Assembly (NCBI GenBank): GCA_022450395.1
Contig: JAKUQE010000016.1
Coordinates: forward strand, 1 to 58,747
DNA: 58,747 bases
Source of the DNA: Dehalococcoidia bacterium
Lineage (GTDB): Bacteria; Chloroflexota; Dehalococcoidia; Lucifugimonadales; UBA3495
Reading direction: 5' to 3'
The translations under genes and the position numbers were made by a program. Positions within the stretch are counted from its first letter, which is position 1. Every line of letters starts with the position of its first letter. The notes beneath the pieces were generated by a model. It searched no databases and was not told the DNA's origin. It was given only the letters and a program-made list of their open reading frames with translations. Shown here piece after piece: positions 26,271-33,806 of the stretch.

Positions 26271-26699
26271 GTGGATATAGCCCTCGACTTGATAAGGGAC
26301 CTTACCAAAGACGACCGGGTGATGTGGGTTGTTGGCGGAGGCGAGGTGGTCAGCGAGAATAACTCCAAGGGGATCAAGGAACCGGAGTTAGACCGCGGCT
26401 ACATCACCGTCGAAGCAGACAATTGGCACTTCCATATCGGCCTGGACAATATAACGGGGATCCAATTCGTGGAGGCGAAGAGCCACGGGGACATGCTCTC
26501 ATATTATGTCCGATTCTCCGGCTCTAGCGAAGAAACCTTGCTGAGAGGGTATTTCCCCAACCCGTACTTGGATGACGACAACCAGCGTACCGAGTTGCAG
26601 CCGGATAGGTTAAAGGCTTTCAACGATATGCGCGAGCAATACGAGGGAAAGGACGGAATCGTGTTCGCCCGTCCACCAGGGCAAACTAGCGGGACGTAG
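26271..26699 (+). CDS. Conserved-looking protein of unknown function between two B12 riboswitches
   Basis: The 142-residue product starts at a GTG with GGAGG 7 bases upstream. It has no signal peptide or membrane segment. The central part includes YITVEADNWHFHIGLDNITG and IQFVEAKSHGDMLSYYVRFS. The W-x-F-H and following FV spacing faintly recalls the ChuX/HutX heme-handling fold, but I do not regard this as recognition. It is co-directional with cobN, 273 bases after it, and is followed by the second cobalamin riboswitch, so a role in cobalt or tetrapyrrole handling is possible by context only. Confidence 0.7.
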   Translation: MDIALDLIRDLTKDDRVMWVVGGGEVVSENNSKGIKEPELDRGYITVEADNWHFHIGLDNITGIQFVEAKSHGDMLSYYVRFSGSSEETLLRGYFPNPYLDDDNQRTELQPDRLKAFNDMREQYEGKDGIVFARPPGQTSGT

Positions 26700-26715
26700 A
26701 GGCCCATCGCCAACC

Positions 26716-26744
26716 TTGGACCGCTGGAGTCGGCTGGTTTTTAA
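26716..26744 (+). promoter_or_regulatory. Possible promoter for the second riboswitch transcript
   Basis: TTGGAC (26716-26721), a 17-base spacer and TTTTAA (26739-26744) would start transcription near 26751, shortly before the aptamer. The -10 is a poor match, so this is tentative. Confidence 0.3.
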
Positions 26745-26774
26745 CGAGCAAACCTTAACAAATGAAGACTGCCT

Positions 26775-26950
26775 GTTGGTGGCCCCGATAAATCGGGGCT
26801 GAAAAGGGAAGCCGGTGTAAGTCCGGCGCGGTCCCGCCACTGTAACTGGTGAACCAACCCAAGCCGCAAGGTGCGAAGTCACTAGCCCGATAACCCGGGC
26901 CGGGAAGGCTGGGAGAACGGTTGAAGCCAGAAGCCAGGAGACCTGCCACA
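26775..26950 (+). ncRNA. Cobalamin (B12) riboswitch upstream of the FhuF-like/transport operon
   Basis: This is a textbook aptamer. It begins TTGGTGGCCCC, followed by GAAAAGGGAAGCCGGTG, the TAAGTCCGGCGCGGTCCCGC core with CCACTGTAAC, and the B12 box GAAGCCAGGAGACCTGCC at 26929-26946. The downstream terminator completes a transcription-attenuating switch. Confidence 0.97.
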
Positions 26951-27001
26951 GGCATGGATTGATACACTTCGAGGCAGAGGGTATGAATTGGACGGATTTT
27001 C

Positions 27002-27034
27002 GCCCGGTCACGAAGACCGGGCTATTTTTTTCTT
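27002..27034 (+). terminator. Rho-independent terminator of the second cobalamin leader
   Basis: GCCCGGTC (27002-27009) pairs with GACCGGGC (27015-27022) around ACGAA, followed by TATTTTTTTCTT. It lies about 50 bases after the B12 box and 99 before the next start codon. Confidence 0.92.
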
Positions 27035-27132
27035 AAGACGGCGCGTCTAGCTGTCCGAGAACATTCAGCGAGGACGGCCGGGATGAATGAAACCCACGCG
27101 AATTCCAGAGGTTGCCTATGGAAAGGAGTCGA

Positions 27133-27960
27133 ATGGATAGTAATCAAAACCCTCTGTTCGACAGCATGCGCCGAGCCGGTGCGCTAAGCGAACTCTTTAA
27201 CCTCCCAGTCCGGAAGCGGGATCAGGACGGCTGGCTCGAGGCTCGATCCCTGTTCCAGGACGATGATCAGCGCCTGCAGGACATGGTGATGGCCCTTGGG
27301 CGTGACCGGTGGGGCACCGGCAACCACCACGCCGCCTGTTCGGCCTTCGTTATTGCCTACCTAACCCGGGTCACCCGGCCGCTGATCTCCCAATACGTGT
27401 TGGAGCGCCGGGTGCCTGACGTGCGCTTGAGTAACCTGGAGTTCCACTGGGACGGCCAGCGTATAGATGGCACCGCACTCAAACGGCCGACCTTTGCCGC
27501 GCTTCCGGCTGATGTTGCGTCGAGTCACCAAGACGCCGTGGTTGTCGCTGACGCGGCGGAACTCTACGCCCGGCTCAAGGGGTGGCTGTTCGACGCTAAC
27601 CTACACATAGTGATTCCGTCACTTCGCCGGGCGGCGCGGGCCAGCATCAAAGTTTCCTGGAATACCGTTGCCGACTCGTGCGCCCAGGCGTTCAGCAGGC
27701 TATATGACATAGCGGAAGAACCCGAATCAGTGTTTAAGGATGCCGACGCCTTCTTCGGCGACCCATCGTCGCCGGTGTACCGGCAATTGGCCATGGAGGT
27801 GTTCGGCCACCGGGGTAAACTAGGCCTCTTTTCCAGGCGTTCCGGATGCTGCCTCTATTGGCGGACGGAGAAGTCCAGCGACTTCTGCTCCAACTGCATC
27901 TTGCTGACTCGCGAGCAACAGGACACGCGGTTCCGGGAGACCCTGGATGGCCGGAAGTGA
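27133..27960 (+). CDS. FhuF-like (2Fe-2S) protein under cobalamin riboswitch control
   Basis: The start ATG at 27133 has AAAGGAG 4 bases upstream; an earlier TTG at 27112 lacks this. The C-terminus carries RSGCCLYWRT and then FCSNC, giving the CC-x(10)-C-x(2)-C arrangement of FhuF-type siderophore ferric reductases, which ligate a [2Fe-2S] cluster. The middle (HHAACSAFVIAYLTRVTRPL) matches the helical part of that family. No signal peptide is seen; it is probably cytosolic. It is the first gene after the riboswitch and is followed by a metal/peptide-type ABC importer. Reduction of a cobalt complex or corrinoid during uptake is therefore a context-based hypothesis; iron reduction is the family norm. 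Confidence 0.8.
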   Translation: MDSNQNPLFDSMRRAGALSELFNLPVRKRDQDGWLEARSLFQDDDQRLQDMVMALGRDRWGTGNHHAACSAFVIAYLTRVTRPLISQYVLERRVPDVRLSNLEFHWDGQRIDGTALKRPTFAALPADVASSHQDAVVVADAAELYARLKGWLFDANLHIVIPSLRRAARASIKVSWNTVADSCAQAFSRLYDIAEEPESVFKDADAFFGDPSSPVYRQLAMEVFGHRGKLGLFSRRSGCCLYWRTEKSSDFCSNCILLTREQQDTRFRETLDGRK

Positions 27961-28018
27961 GGGGTGGGCTGACCTGCCAACGACAACACGGATCCTAAAA
28001 AATAAATAGGGGTTCCAA

Positions 28019-29614
28019 ATGGCATTTTTTTCTCGAACCATCCCAGTATTTCTGGCGGTGCTGGCATTAGCCGTCACCGCGTGTGGTGGAGCCGCCACCG
28101 CTGTTCCAGCGTCCACAACTGCTCCTCTAGCGGCGGCAACATTAATCCCAGCTGACAGTGGCAAAGACTCGTCTATGAATATCGCCGTGGTCTTTCTTGA
28201 TCAGCCGCCTGACCCACTACAGGCAGGGTGGCTGGCCCTTCCGACAGGTCTGTCCGAGACCTTGTTCCGACTGGGTACGGACTTCAGTCCCGAACCATGG
28301 TTGGCCACAGGGGCCCAGCAGGTAGATGAAAAAACTTGGGAGATCACCATTCGCCCGGGCGTGAAGTTTCACAACGGAGCGGGTATGGATGCCGCAGCGG
28401 TTAAAGCTTCCCTGGAACGGGCCATCACCCAGAACAAGGGCATGGAGACCTTGCTTGATATAGCTAGTATTGAGGTGATGGACCCCCTGAAGGTAAGAAT
28501 TGTGACCAACGGCGCAAGCCCCGTCCTGCCTGGATTGCTTACCGCCAATAAAACCGCCATCGTAGATGCCGCAGCAGCCCAGGCCATGGGTGACGCCTTT
28601 CCCATCAAACCGGTATTGACCGGCCCTTACAAAGTGGAGACGTTCGAACTGGATAAGGAAATGGTGGTAACTCGCCACGATCAGTATTGGGGTTCTCTTC
28701 CCAAGCTGGGCCGGATAAAATACCTTGGCTTGGCCGACGCCAACAGCCGGTTGTTGGCGTTACAGAGCGGCGACGTGGACATCGCCGTTTACCTTTCGCC
28801 TGAGGGGACTTCTACGGTGCAAAACGACCCTAATCTAGCAGTGAAGTCCGCGGCGCCAAATGCTCTGACTTTTATGTTCGTCAACCACGAAAGAGGAGCA
28901 ATGAATGACGAGCGGGTTCGCCAGGCAGTAGTCCTAGCTGTTGACCGTCAAGCCCTGGTCGGTGCGATAACGCAAGGCAAAGGCGCCGAGGCCATAGGAC
29001 CATTCCCACCTGGATTCCTGACTTGTGATCAACTTCGTGCACACCGCTTCGAGCCGGAAAAAGCGAGGGCTCTTCTCAGCGAAGCGGGGTACCGGGATAC
29101 CGATGGCGACGGAATCGTGGAAAAAGACGGCCAGCCCTTAGTCTTAGATCTACTCACCTATCGGCAGCGGCCCGAGTTGCCTCTCATCGCGGAGGCCGCT
29201 CAATCGATGCTGAAAGACATAGGAATCCGAGCCAAAGTTCAGTTGGTGGAACAACCGGTTCCTGCCGCGAATCAAGGGAATTGGGATCTCTTTACGTGGT
29301 ATAACGGCACAACTTCCACGGGTGATCCATTCTGGGCCCTTGACCGCATGTACACTACAGGTGGTTCGGGCAACCGTGGTCACTTCAGCAGTTCACGGGT
29401 AGACGATCTGGCCGCTCAGGTGGGGCATGCCATAGACCCAGCGGAAAGGGAACGGCTAGCTTGTAAAGCTACGCAGGCGATCATCGACGAAGTGGCGATA
29501 GTGCCAATACTGTTCCCGAATTTTAATTATGGTGTATCGAATGATGTAGTCGGGTTTGACGAGCCTCATCCGGTGCCGATGTATTTCATCGATAGCAACG
29601 TAGGGAAACGGTAG
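28019..29614 (+). CDS. ABC transporter substrate-binding lipoprotein, family 5 (Dpp/Opp/Nik type)
   Basis: The 531-residue product starts with a lipoprotein signal (hydrophobic core VFLAVLALAVTAC, lipobox VTAC, Cys about residue 22). It then has SBP_bac_5 features: ETLFRLGTDFSPEPWLATGA, WEITIRPGVKFHNGAGMDAAAV, TGPYKVETFELDKEMVVTRH and ARALLSEAGYRDTDGDGIVE. Such proteins deliver peptides, nickel or metal chelates. It is 2 bases upstream of a permease gene and lies in a cobalamin-riboswitch transcript, which favours cobalt, a cobalt chelate or a corrinoid over peptides. That is inference. Confidence 0.88.
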   Translation: MAFFSRTIPVFLAVLALAVTACGGAATAVPASTTAPLAAATLIPADSGKDSSMNIAVVFLDQPPDPLQAGWLALPTGLSETLFRLGTDFSPEPWLATGAQQVDEKTWEITIRPGVKFHNGAGMDAAAVKASLERAITQNKGMETLLDIASIEVMDPLKVRIVTNGASPVLPGLLTANKTAIVDAAAAQAMGDAFPIKPVLTGPYKVETFELDKEMVVTRHDQYWGSLPKLGRIKYLGLADANSRLLALQSGDVDIAVYLSPEGTSTVQNDPNLAVKSAAPNALTFMFVNHERGAMNDERVRQAVVLAVDRQALVGAITQGKGAEAIGPFPPGFLTCDQLRAHRFEPEKARALLSEAGYRDTDGDGIVEKDGQPLVLDLLTYRQRPELPLIAEAAQSMLKDIGIRAKVQLVEQPVPAANQGNWDLFTWYNGTTSTGDPFWALDRMYTTGGSGNRGHFSSSRVDDLAAQVGHAIDPAERERLACKATQAIIDEVAIVPILFPNFNYGVSNDVVGFDEPHPVPMYFIDSNVGKR

Positions 29615-29615
29615 C

Positions 29616-30563
29616 ATGCGGGCCTATGTAGCGCGCCGGCTGCTAATTCTGCCGGCGCTGCTATTTGGGATCTCCATTATCAGCTTCGCTCTATTAAATT
29701 TTGCTCCTGGAGACCCGGCGGAAATTATCCTCCGACGCCAGAATCCAGAAGAACCGCCATTGCCGGAAGCGGTTCGGGCGCTTCGACAGCAATTGGGTCT
29801 GGATGCTCCTTTGCCCCTTAGATATGGCCGGTGGCTGTTCGACGTGTTAAAGGGCGACCTAGGGGAGTCTTATCGCAGCGGCACTCCGATCATGAGCGAA
29901 CTGGTGAAGCGATTTCCGGCCACGATGATGTTGGCAACGGCCGCTCTTGCTCTGTCGGTAGTGGTCAGCATCCCCCTGGGTATAATAGCGGCGCTCTGGC
30001 GTGGGTCGCTGTTAGACTCCCTGAGCCGGCTTCTAGCCCTCTTGGGCGCTGCGGTTCCCAGCTACGTGTTGGCTTTGCTTTTGATGCTGTTCGTCGCGGT
30101 GAAGCTAAACTGGCTGCCGGCGATTGGCTACGGGAGCCCCAAGAACCTGATACTGCCGGCTATCGCGTTGGCGGCCGGGAGCAGCGCTCAAGTCATGCGG
30201 CTGACGCGGGCTAGCATGCTGGAGGTTTTGCAACAGGACTATATGCGCACCGCCCGGTCCAAGGGCTTGAATGAACGCACGGTAATCATGGTGCACGGTT
30301 TAAAAAATGGATTACTGCCGGTGGTCACTATGCTGGGGATCAACCTGGGTCATCTCCTCGGCGGGACAGTCATCGTTGAGACGATCTTTGGCTGGCCCGG
30401 AGTCGGCAGGTACGCCGTCGAGTCCATCCTGCAAAGGGATTACCCGGTGGTGCAGGGTTTCGTCTTGTATATGGCGTTCATCTTCCTCCTAGCAAACCTG
30501 GCGGTGGATTTTGCCTACCGTTGGCTGGATCCTCGGCTCCACTTTGGCCGCCAGCCGGCATAA
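29616..30563 (+). CDS. ABC transporter permease, DppB/NikB type
   Basis: This is a 315-residue inner-membrane permease with about six membrane segments. It begins MRAYVARRLLILPALLFGIS and has the FAPGDP motif and QLGLDAPLPLRYGRWL of the DppB family. The EAA loop for ATPase contact reads DYMRTARSKGLNERTVIMVH. The C-terminal FGWPGVGRYAVESILQRDYP is diagnostic. It pairs with the next permease. Confidence 0.93.
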   Translation: MRAYVARRLLILPALLFGISIISFALLNFAPGDPAEIILRRQNPEEPPLPEAVRALRQQLGLDAPLPLRYGRWLFDVLKGDLGESYRSGTPIMSELVKRFPATMMLATAALALSVVVSIPLGIIAALWRGSLLDSLSRLLALLGAAVPSYVLALLLMLFVAVKLNWLPAIGYGSPKNLILPAIALAAGSSAQVMRLTRASMLEVLQQDYMRTARSKGLNERTVIMVHGLKNGLLPVVTMLGINLGHLLGGTVIVETIFGWPGVGRYAVESILQRDYPVVQGFVLYMAFIFLLANLAVDFAYRWLDPRLHFGRQPA

Positions 30564-30585
30564 AGGGGTAGGCTTCGAGGTGCAA

Positions 30586-31458
30586 ATGGAGGGAACGCTA
30601 CGGTTGAGGGCGCTGAGCCTCAGAATTCACCGCCGGCTGCGGCTTTTTTTAAGGGATCCGGCCAATGTACTAGGCTTGGTCATCGTTGTCTTGGCCGTTA
30701 CCACCGCCATTGCGGCTCCCCTATTGGCTCCCCATGACCCCACGGACGTAAGTCTGCAGGACCGTCTGCTTCCCCCGGGCCGCGATTTCCCCCTGGGCAC
30801 TGACCACTTGGGAAGGGACGAGCTTAGCCGCCTGCTCTACGGGGCGCGGACGACCCTGCGAACAGCGGGAGTGGTATTGGCTGTAGTGTTTGCCATCGCG
30901 TTCATGGTGGGCACTCTTTCTGGATATTATGGCGGCTGGTTGGATACTCTTTTGATGGGCCTGGTAGACCTGCTTCTGGCTTTCCCCGGATTGATCCTGG
31001 CCGTCGCAATCGCGGGTACTTTGGGCCCAAGCCTGATGAATGTAATGATTGCGATGGCTGCGGTGTGGTGGGCCGGTTACGCCCGGCTGGTTCGCGGCAT
31101 GGTACTTGCGATACGGAACCGGGAGTTTGTGGAAGCGGCGCGGGCGATAGGAGCCAGTGACGGACGGATTATGGTGTCTCATATCTGGAGGAATATTCTC
31201 GGCCCTGTGGTGGTGCTGGCTACCCTCGACATGGGTTGGATCATCCTCGGCATCTCCGGATTGAACTTTCTTGGTTTAGGAGCGCAGCCGCCCACACCGG
31301 AGTGGGGCGCGATGTTAAACGACGGGCGACCTTTTCTGCAGACGGAACCGCAAATGATGCTGTACCCGGGAGCGGCTATCTTTCTGGTGGTGTTGGGGTT
31401 CAACCTGCTGGGAGATGGACTGCGGGACCTGCTTGACCCCACTACCTATCCACGTTAG
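30586..31458 (+). CDS. ABC transporter permease, DppC/NikC type
   Basis: The ATG at 30586 has GAGG 5 bases upstream, so the product is about 290 residues; a longer frame reaching into the previous gene is not needed. DppC-family motifs are PANVLGLVIVVLAV, PPGRDFPLGTDHLGRDELSR, LLYGARTTL and the EAA loop EFVEAARAIGASDGRIMVSH, ending GDGLRDLLDP. No ABC ATPase gene (DppD/F or NikD/E) follows, so ATPases must be supplied from elsewhere. Confidence 0.92.
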   Translation: MEGTLRLRALSLRIHRRLRLFLRDPANVLGLVIVVLAVTTAIAAPLLAPHDPTDVSLQDRLLPPGRDFPLGTDHLGRDELSRLLYGARTTLRTAGVVLAVVFAIAFMVGTLSGYYGGWLDTLLMGLVDLLLAFPGLILAVAIAGTLGPSLMNVMIAMAAVWWAGYARLVRGMVLAIRNREFVEAARAIGASDGRIMVSHIWRNILGPVVVLATLDMGWIILGISGLNFLGLGAQPPTPEWGAMLNDGRPFLQTEPQMMLYPGAAIFLVVLGFNLLGDGLRDLLDPTTYPR

Positions 31459-31498
31459 TCTGTATCCCGCGATTCGACTATTTCATCAAGGTAAAACA

Positions 31499-31515
31499 TC
31501 GGGCGCCATGCCCGA
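31499..31515. other. Small hairpin after the permease gene
   Basis: TCGGGC and GCCCGA pair around GCCAT. There is no T tract, so it is a weak candidate for a processing or pause site between the transporter genes and the chelatase gene. Confidence 0.3.
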
Positions 31516-31567
31516 CAGGTAAGTCTCACCTGGAAATTCCCAAGTGCGGACAATTGGAGATTAAGCC

Positions 31568-33685
31568 TTGGATCAACGGCCCGTACCCAGCTTCCCCTTT
31601 ACCGGCATCGTAGGCCAGACCGCGATGAAGCGGGCTTTGCTGCTGAACGCCATCAACACCAAGATTGGCGGCGTCCTCATTCGGGGCAAGAAGGGAACCG
31701 CCAAGTCCACCGCCGTTCGCTCACTGGCCGCGCTTTTGCCCGAAGTTTCCGTTTTGCAAGGCTGCCCTTATAGTTGCTCCCCTGATGCTCTCCAGGGATT
31801 GTGTCACCTTTGCGACGATAGTGGCGGCGAGGGCTCGGCGGTAAGCCGCCAAGTGCGTATCGTCAACTTGCCAGTGGGCGCTACCGAGGACCGCTTGGTG
31901 GGGTCTCTAGACATCGAGCAGGCCATCAAAACGGGCAACCGCAGCTTCGAGCCGGGTCTCATAGCCACCACTCACCGGGGCATTCTCTACGTTGACGAAG
32001 TTAACCTCCTCAACGACCACTTGGTCGACGTTTTGCTGGATGCCGCCTCCATGGGCCGCAACTACGTGGAGCGGGAAGGAATCTCCGTCAGCCACGCCGC
32101 CGATTTCATTCTGGTGGGCACCATGAACCCTGAAGAGGGCGACCTGCGGCCCCAATTGCTGGACCGGTTCGGTCTGGCGGTGGAAGTCGATGGCGTCTTC
32201 AGTGCCGAGGAGCGCCGGGAGGTCGTCCGGCGGCGTATCGCCTACGAAGCCGACCCCTTCGCGTTCATGGAGCAGTGGCGGGAGGCCGAAGAGGAAGAAC
32301 GGGAACGCATCTCGGCCAGCCGGATGTTGCTGCCTCAAGTTCAGGTCGGCGAAGAAATACTGGAGCTGATCACCGATATATGCGCCGAATACCAAGTAGA
32401 CGGTATGCGGGCCGATATCGTGATGTACAAGGCATCGAGCACCATCGCCGCCTACGAAGGGCGGACCCAAGTCTCGCCGGAAGACGTTCGGGAAGCGGCT
32501 CAGATGGCGTTGCTGCATCGTCAGCGGCGCCAACCCTTCCAGCAACCCCACCTGGCGACCGAGCAGCTGGACACGATGGTAGATGACTTCCAGAACCAGC
32601 CCCGCCAACGCGAACCTTCGGATCAGGGGTCCAACTCTAACCAAGAGCAGGAAGACAGCGACCCAGACCCATCGAACCAAGACCAGCCTCCCGAGGACTC
32701 CGGTCCTCAGGACGAACTTTTCGAAGTTGGCACGCCCTTCAACATTCGCTCCCTGCAGGTACAACCTCCCGATCGCCGGGCCAGGACCAGCGCAGGACGC
32801 AGGGCCAACACCATTAGCGGCACTGCCACCGGACACTACACCGGGGCCAAGGTCCCTGAAGGAAAAGCCTCAGACCTGGCCTTGGACGCAACCCTCCGCG
32901 TCGCCGCCCCGCACCAACTGGAACGACGGGGCGAGCTGTCAGCAGTCAGCGATCAGCGGTCAGGAGAAGTTCCCGGATCTCCCGGCTTCCTGATCGAGCC
33001 GTGGGACATCCGCGAGAAGGTGCGGGAAACCAAGACTGGCAGCCTGATTCTGTTCGTGGTGGATGCCAGCGGCTCTATGGGGGCCCAGAGGCGTATGGTG
33101 GCGGTAAAGGGAGCCATCCTGTCCCTGCTGCTGGATGCCTATCAAAGACGGGACCGGGTGGGGCTGATCTCCTTTCGTGGGACCAGTGCCGAGGTTGTGT
33201 TGCCGCCCACCTCCAGCGTGGACCTGGCTGAGATGTGTCTGCAAGAGATGCCCACGGGAGGGCGCACGCCTTTGAGCCGGGGGATTTACTTGGCCCTGGA
33301 TATCATAGAGACCGAGCGTATGAAAGACCGCAACGTGTTGCCGCTGATCGTTCTGCTATCCGACGGCCGGGCCAACGTCGCCATGGGCGGCGCCGGCGGG
33401 GACGGGAGGCCGGCAAGCAAACCCTTGGATGAGGCGAAAGCCGTCGCCGCTCTGGTTCAGCAGCAGCACATCCCCGCGGCGGTCGTAGACACCGAAGTAG
33501 ACTTCATCCGGTTGGGCCTGGCAAAACCCATCGCCGAGGCCATGGGCGCCCATTACCTGATGTTGGAAGACCTGCAGGCCGGCAATCTGGCCGATGCGGT
33601 GCGCCTACAGCTACCCACTCCCGACGCTCCCCCTCTAACCCAAGATGAGATCCAGGGACTTTTGGACAAGTTGGCTCTGTCATAA
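31568..33685 (+). CDS. Fused ChlI/ChlD-type magnesium/cobalt chelatase AAA+ and VWA subunit
   Basis: This subunit powers metal insertion by CobN/ChlH-type chelatases. The TTG start has GGAGA upstream. The ChlI-like AAA+ part has Walker A GKKGTAKSTAVRSLA, Walker B GILYVDEVNLL, GTMNPEEGDLRPQLLDRFGL and four cysteines (CPYSCSPDALQGLCHLC). A Gln/Asp/Pro-rich acidic linker spans about residues 345-385. The VWA domain has the MIDAS motif FVVDASGSMGAQRRM, then SFRGTSAEVVLPPTSS and LSDGRAN. Just before the VWA, LSAVSDQRSGEVPG is encoded by a dispersed repeat (32935-32963). Pairing with CobN at 22110 is the obvious function; magnesium chelatase is less likely, as no bacteriochlorophyll genes are present. 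Confidence 0.93.
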   Translation: MDQRPVPSFPFTGIVGQTAMKRALLLNAINTKIGGVLIRGKKGTAKSTAVRSLAALLPEVSVLQGCPYSCSPDALQGLCHLCDDSGGEGSAVSRQVRIVNLPVGATEDRLVGSLDIEQAIKTGNRSFEPGLIATTHRGILYVDEVNLLNDHLVDVLLDAASMGRNYVEREGISVSHAADFILVGTMNPEEGDLRPQLLDRFGLAVEVDGVFSAEERREVVRRRIAYEADPFAFMEQWREAEEEERERISASRMLLPQVQVGEEILELITDICAEYQVDGMRADIVMYKASSTIAAYEGRTQVSPEDVREAAQMALLHRQRRQPFQQPHLATEQLDTMVDDFQNQPRQREPSDQGSNSNQEQEDSDPDPSNQDQPPEDSGPQDELFEVGTPFNIRSLQVQPPDRRARTSAGRRANTISGTATGHYTGAKVPEGKASDLALDATLRVAAPHQLERRGELSAVSDQRSGEVPGSPGFLIEPWDIREKVRETKTGSLILFVVDASGSMGAQRRMVAVKGAILSLLLDAYQRRDRVGLISFRGTSAEVVLPPTSSVDLAEMCLQEMPTGGRTPLSRGIYLALDIIETERMKDRNVLPLIVLLSDGRANVAMGGAGGDGRPASKPLDEAKAVAALVQQQHIPAAVVDTEVDFIRLGLAKPIAEAMGAHYLMLEDLQAGNLADAVRLQLPTPDAPPLTQDEIQGLLDKLALS
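32935..32963 (+). repeat. TCAGC-type dispersed repeat inside the chelatase gene
   Basis: CTGTCAGCAGTCAGCGATCA and the following GCGGTCAGG are of the same type as the repeats at 33759-33795 and 35180-35244, which lie between genes. Here the repeat is translated in frame. Confidence 0.65.
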
Positions 33686-33758
33686 CCCTGCACCCCTTCC
33701 TGTTTACATCCCTCAGGCGAATTGTTACGCTTTTATCCTATCTTTTAGAAAACAAACC

Positions 33759-33795
33759 CTGACCGCTGACGGCTGAATGCTGACAGCTAACCGCT
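33759..33795. repeat. TCAGC-type dispersed repeat before glyS
   Basis: CTGACCGCTGACGGCTGAAT and GCTGACAGCTAACCGCTA consist of loosely repeated CTGAC/CAGC units. It ends directly at the AGGAGG (33796-33801) of the glycyl-tRNA synthetase gene. Confidence 0.6.
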
Positions 33796-33806
33796 AGGAG
33801 GCTCGC

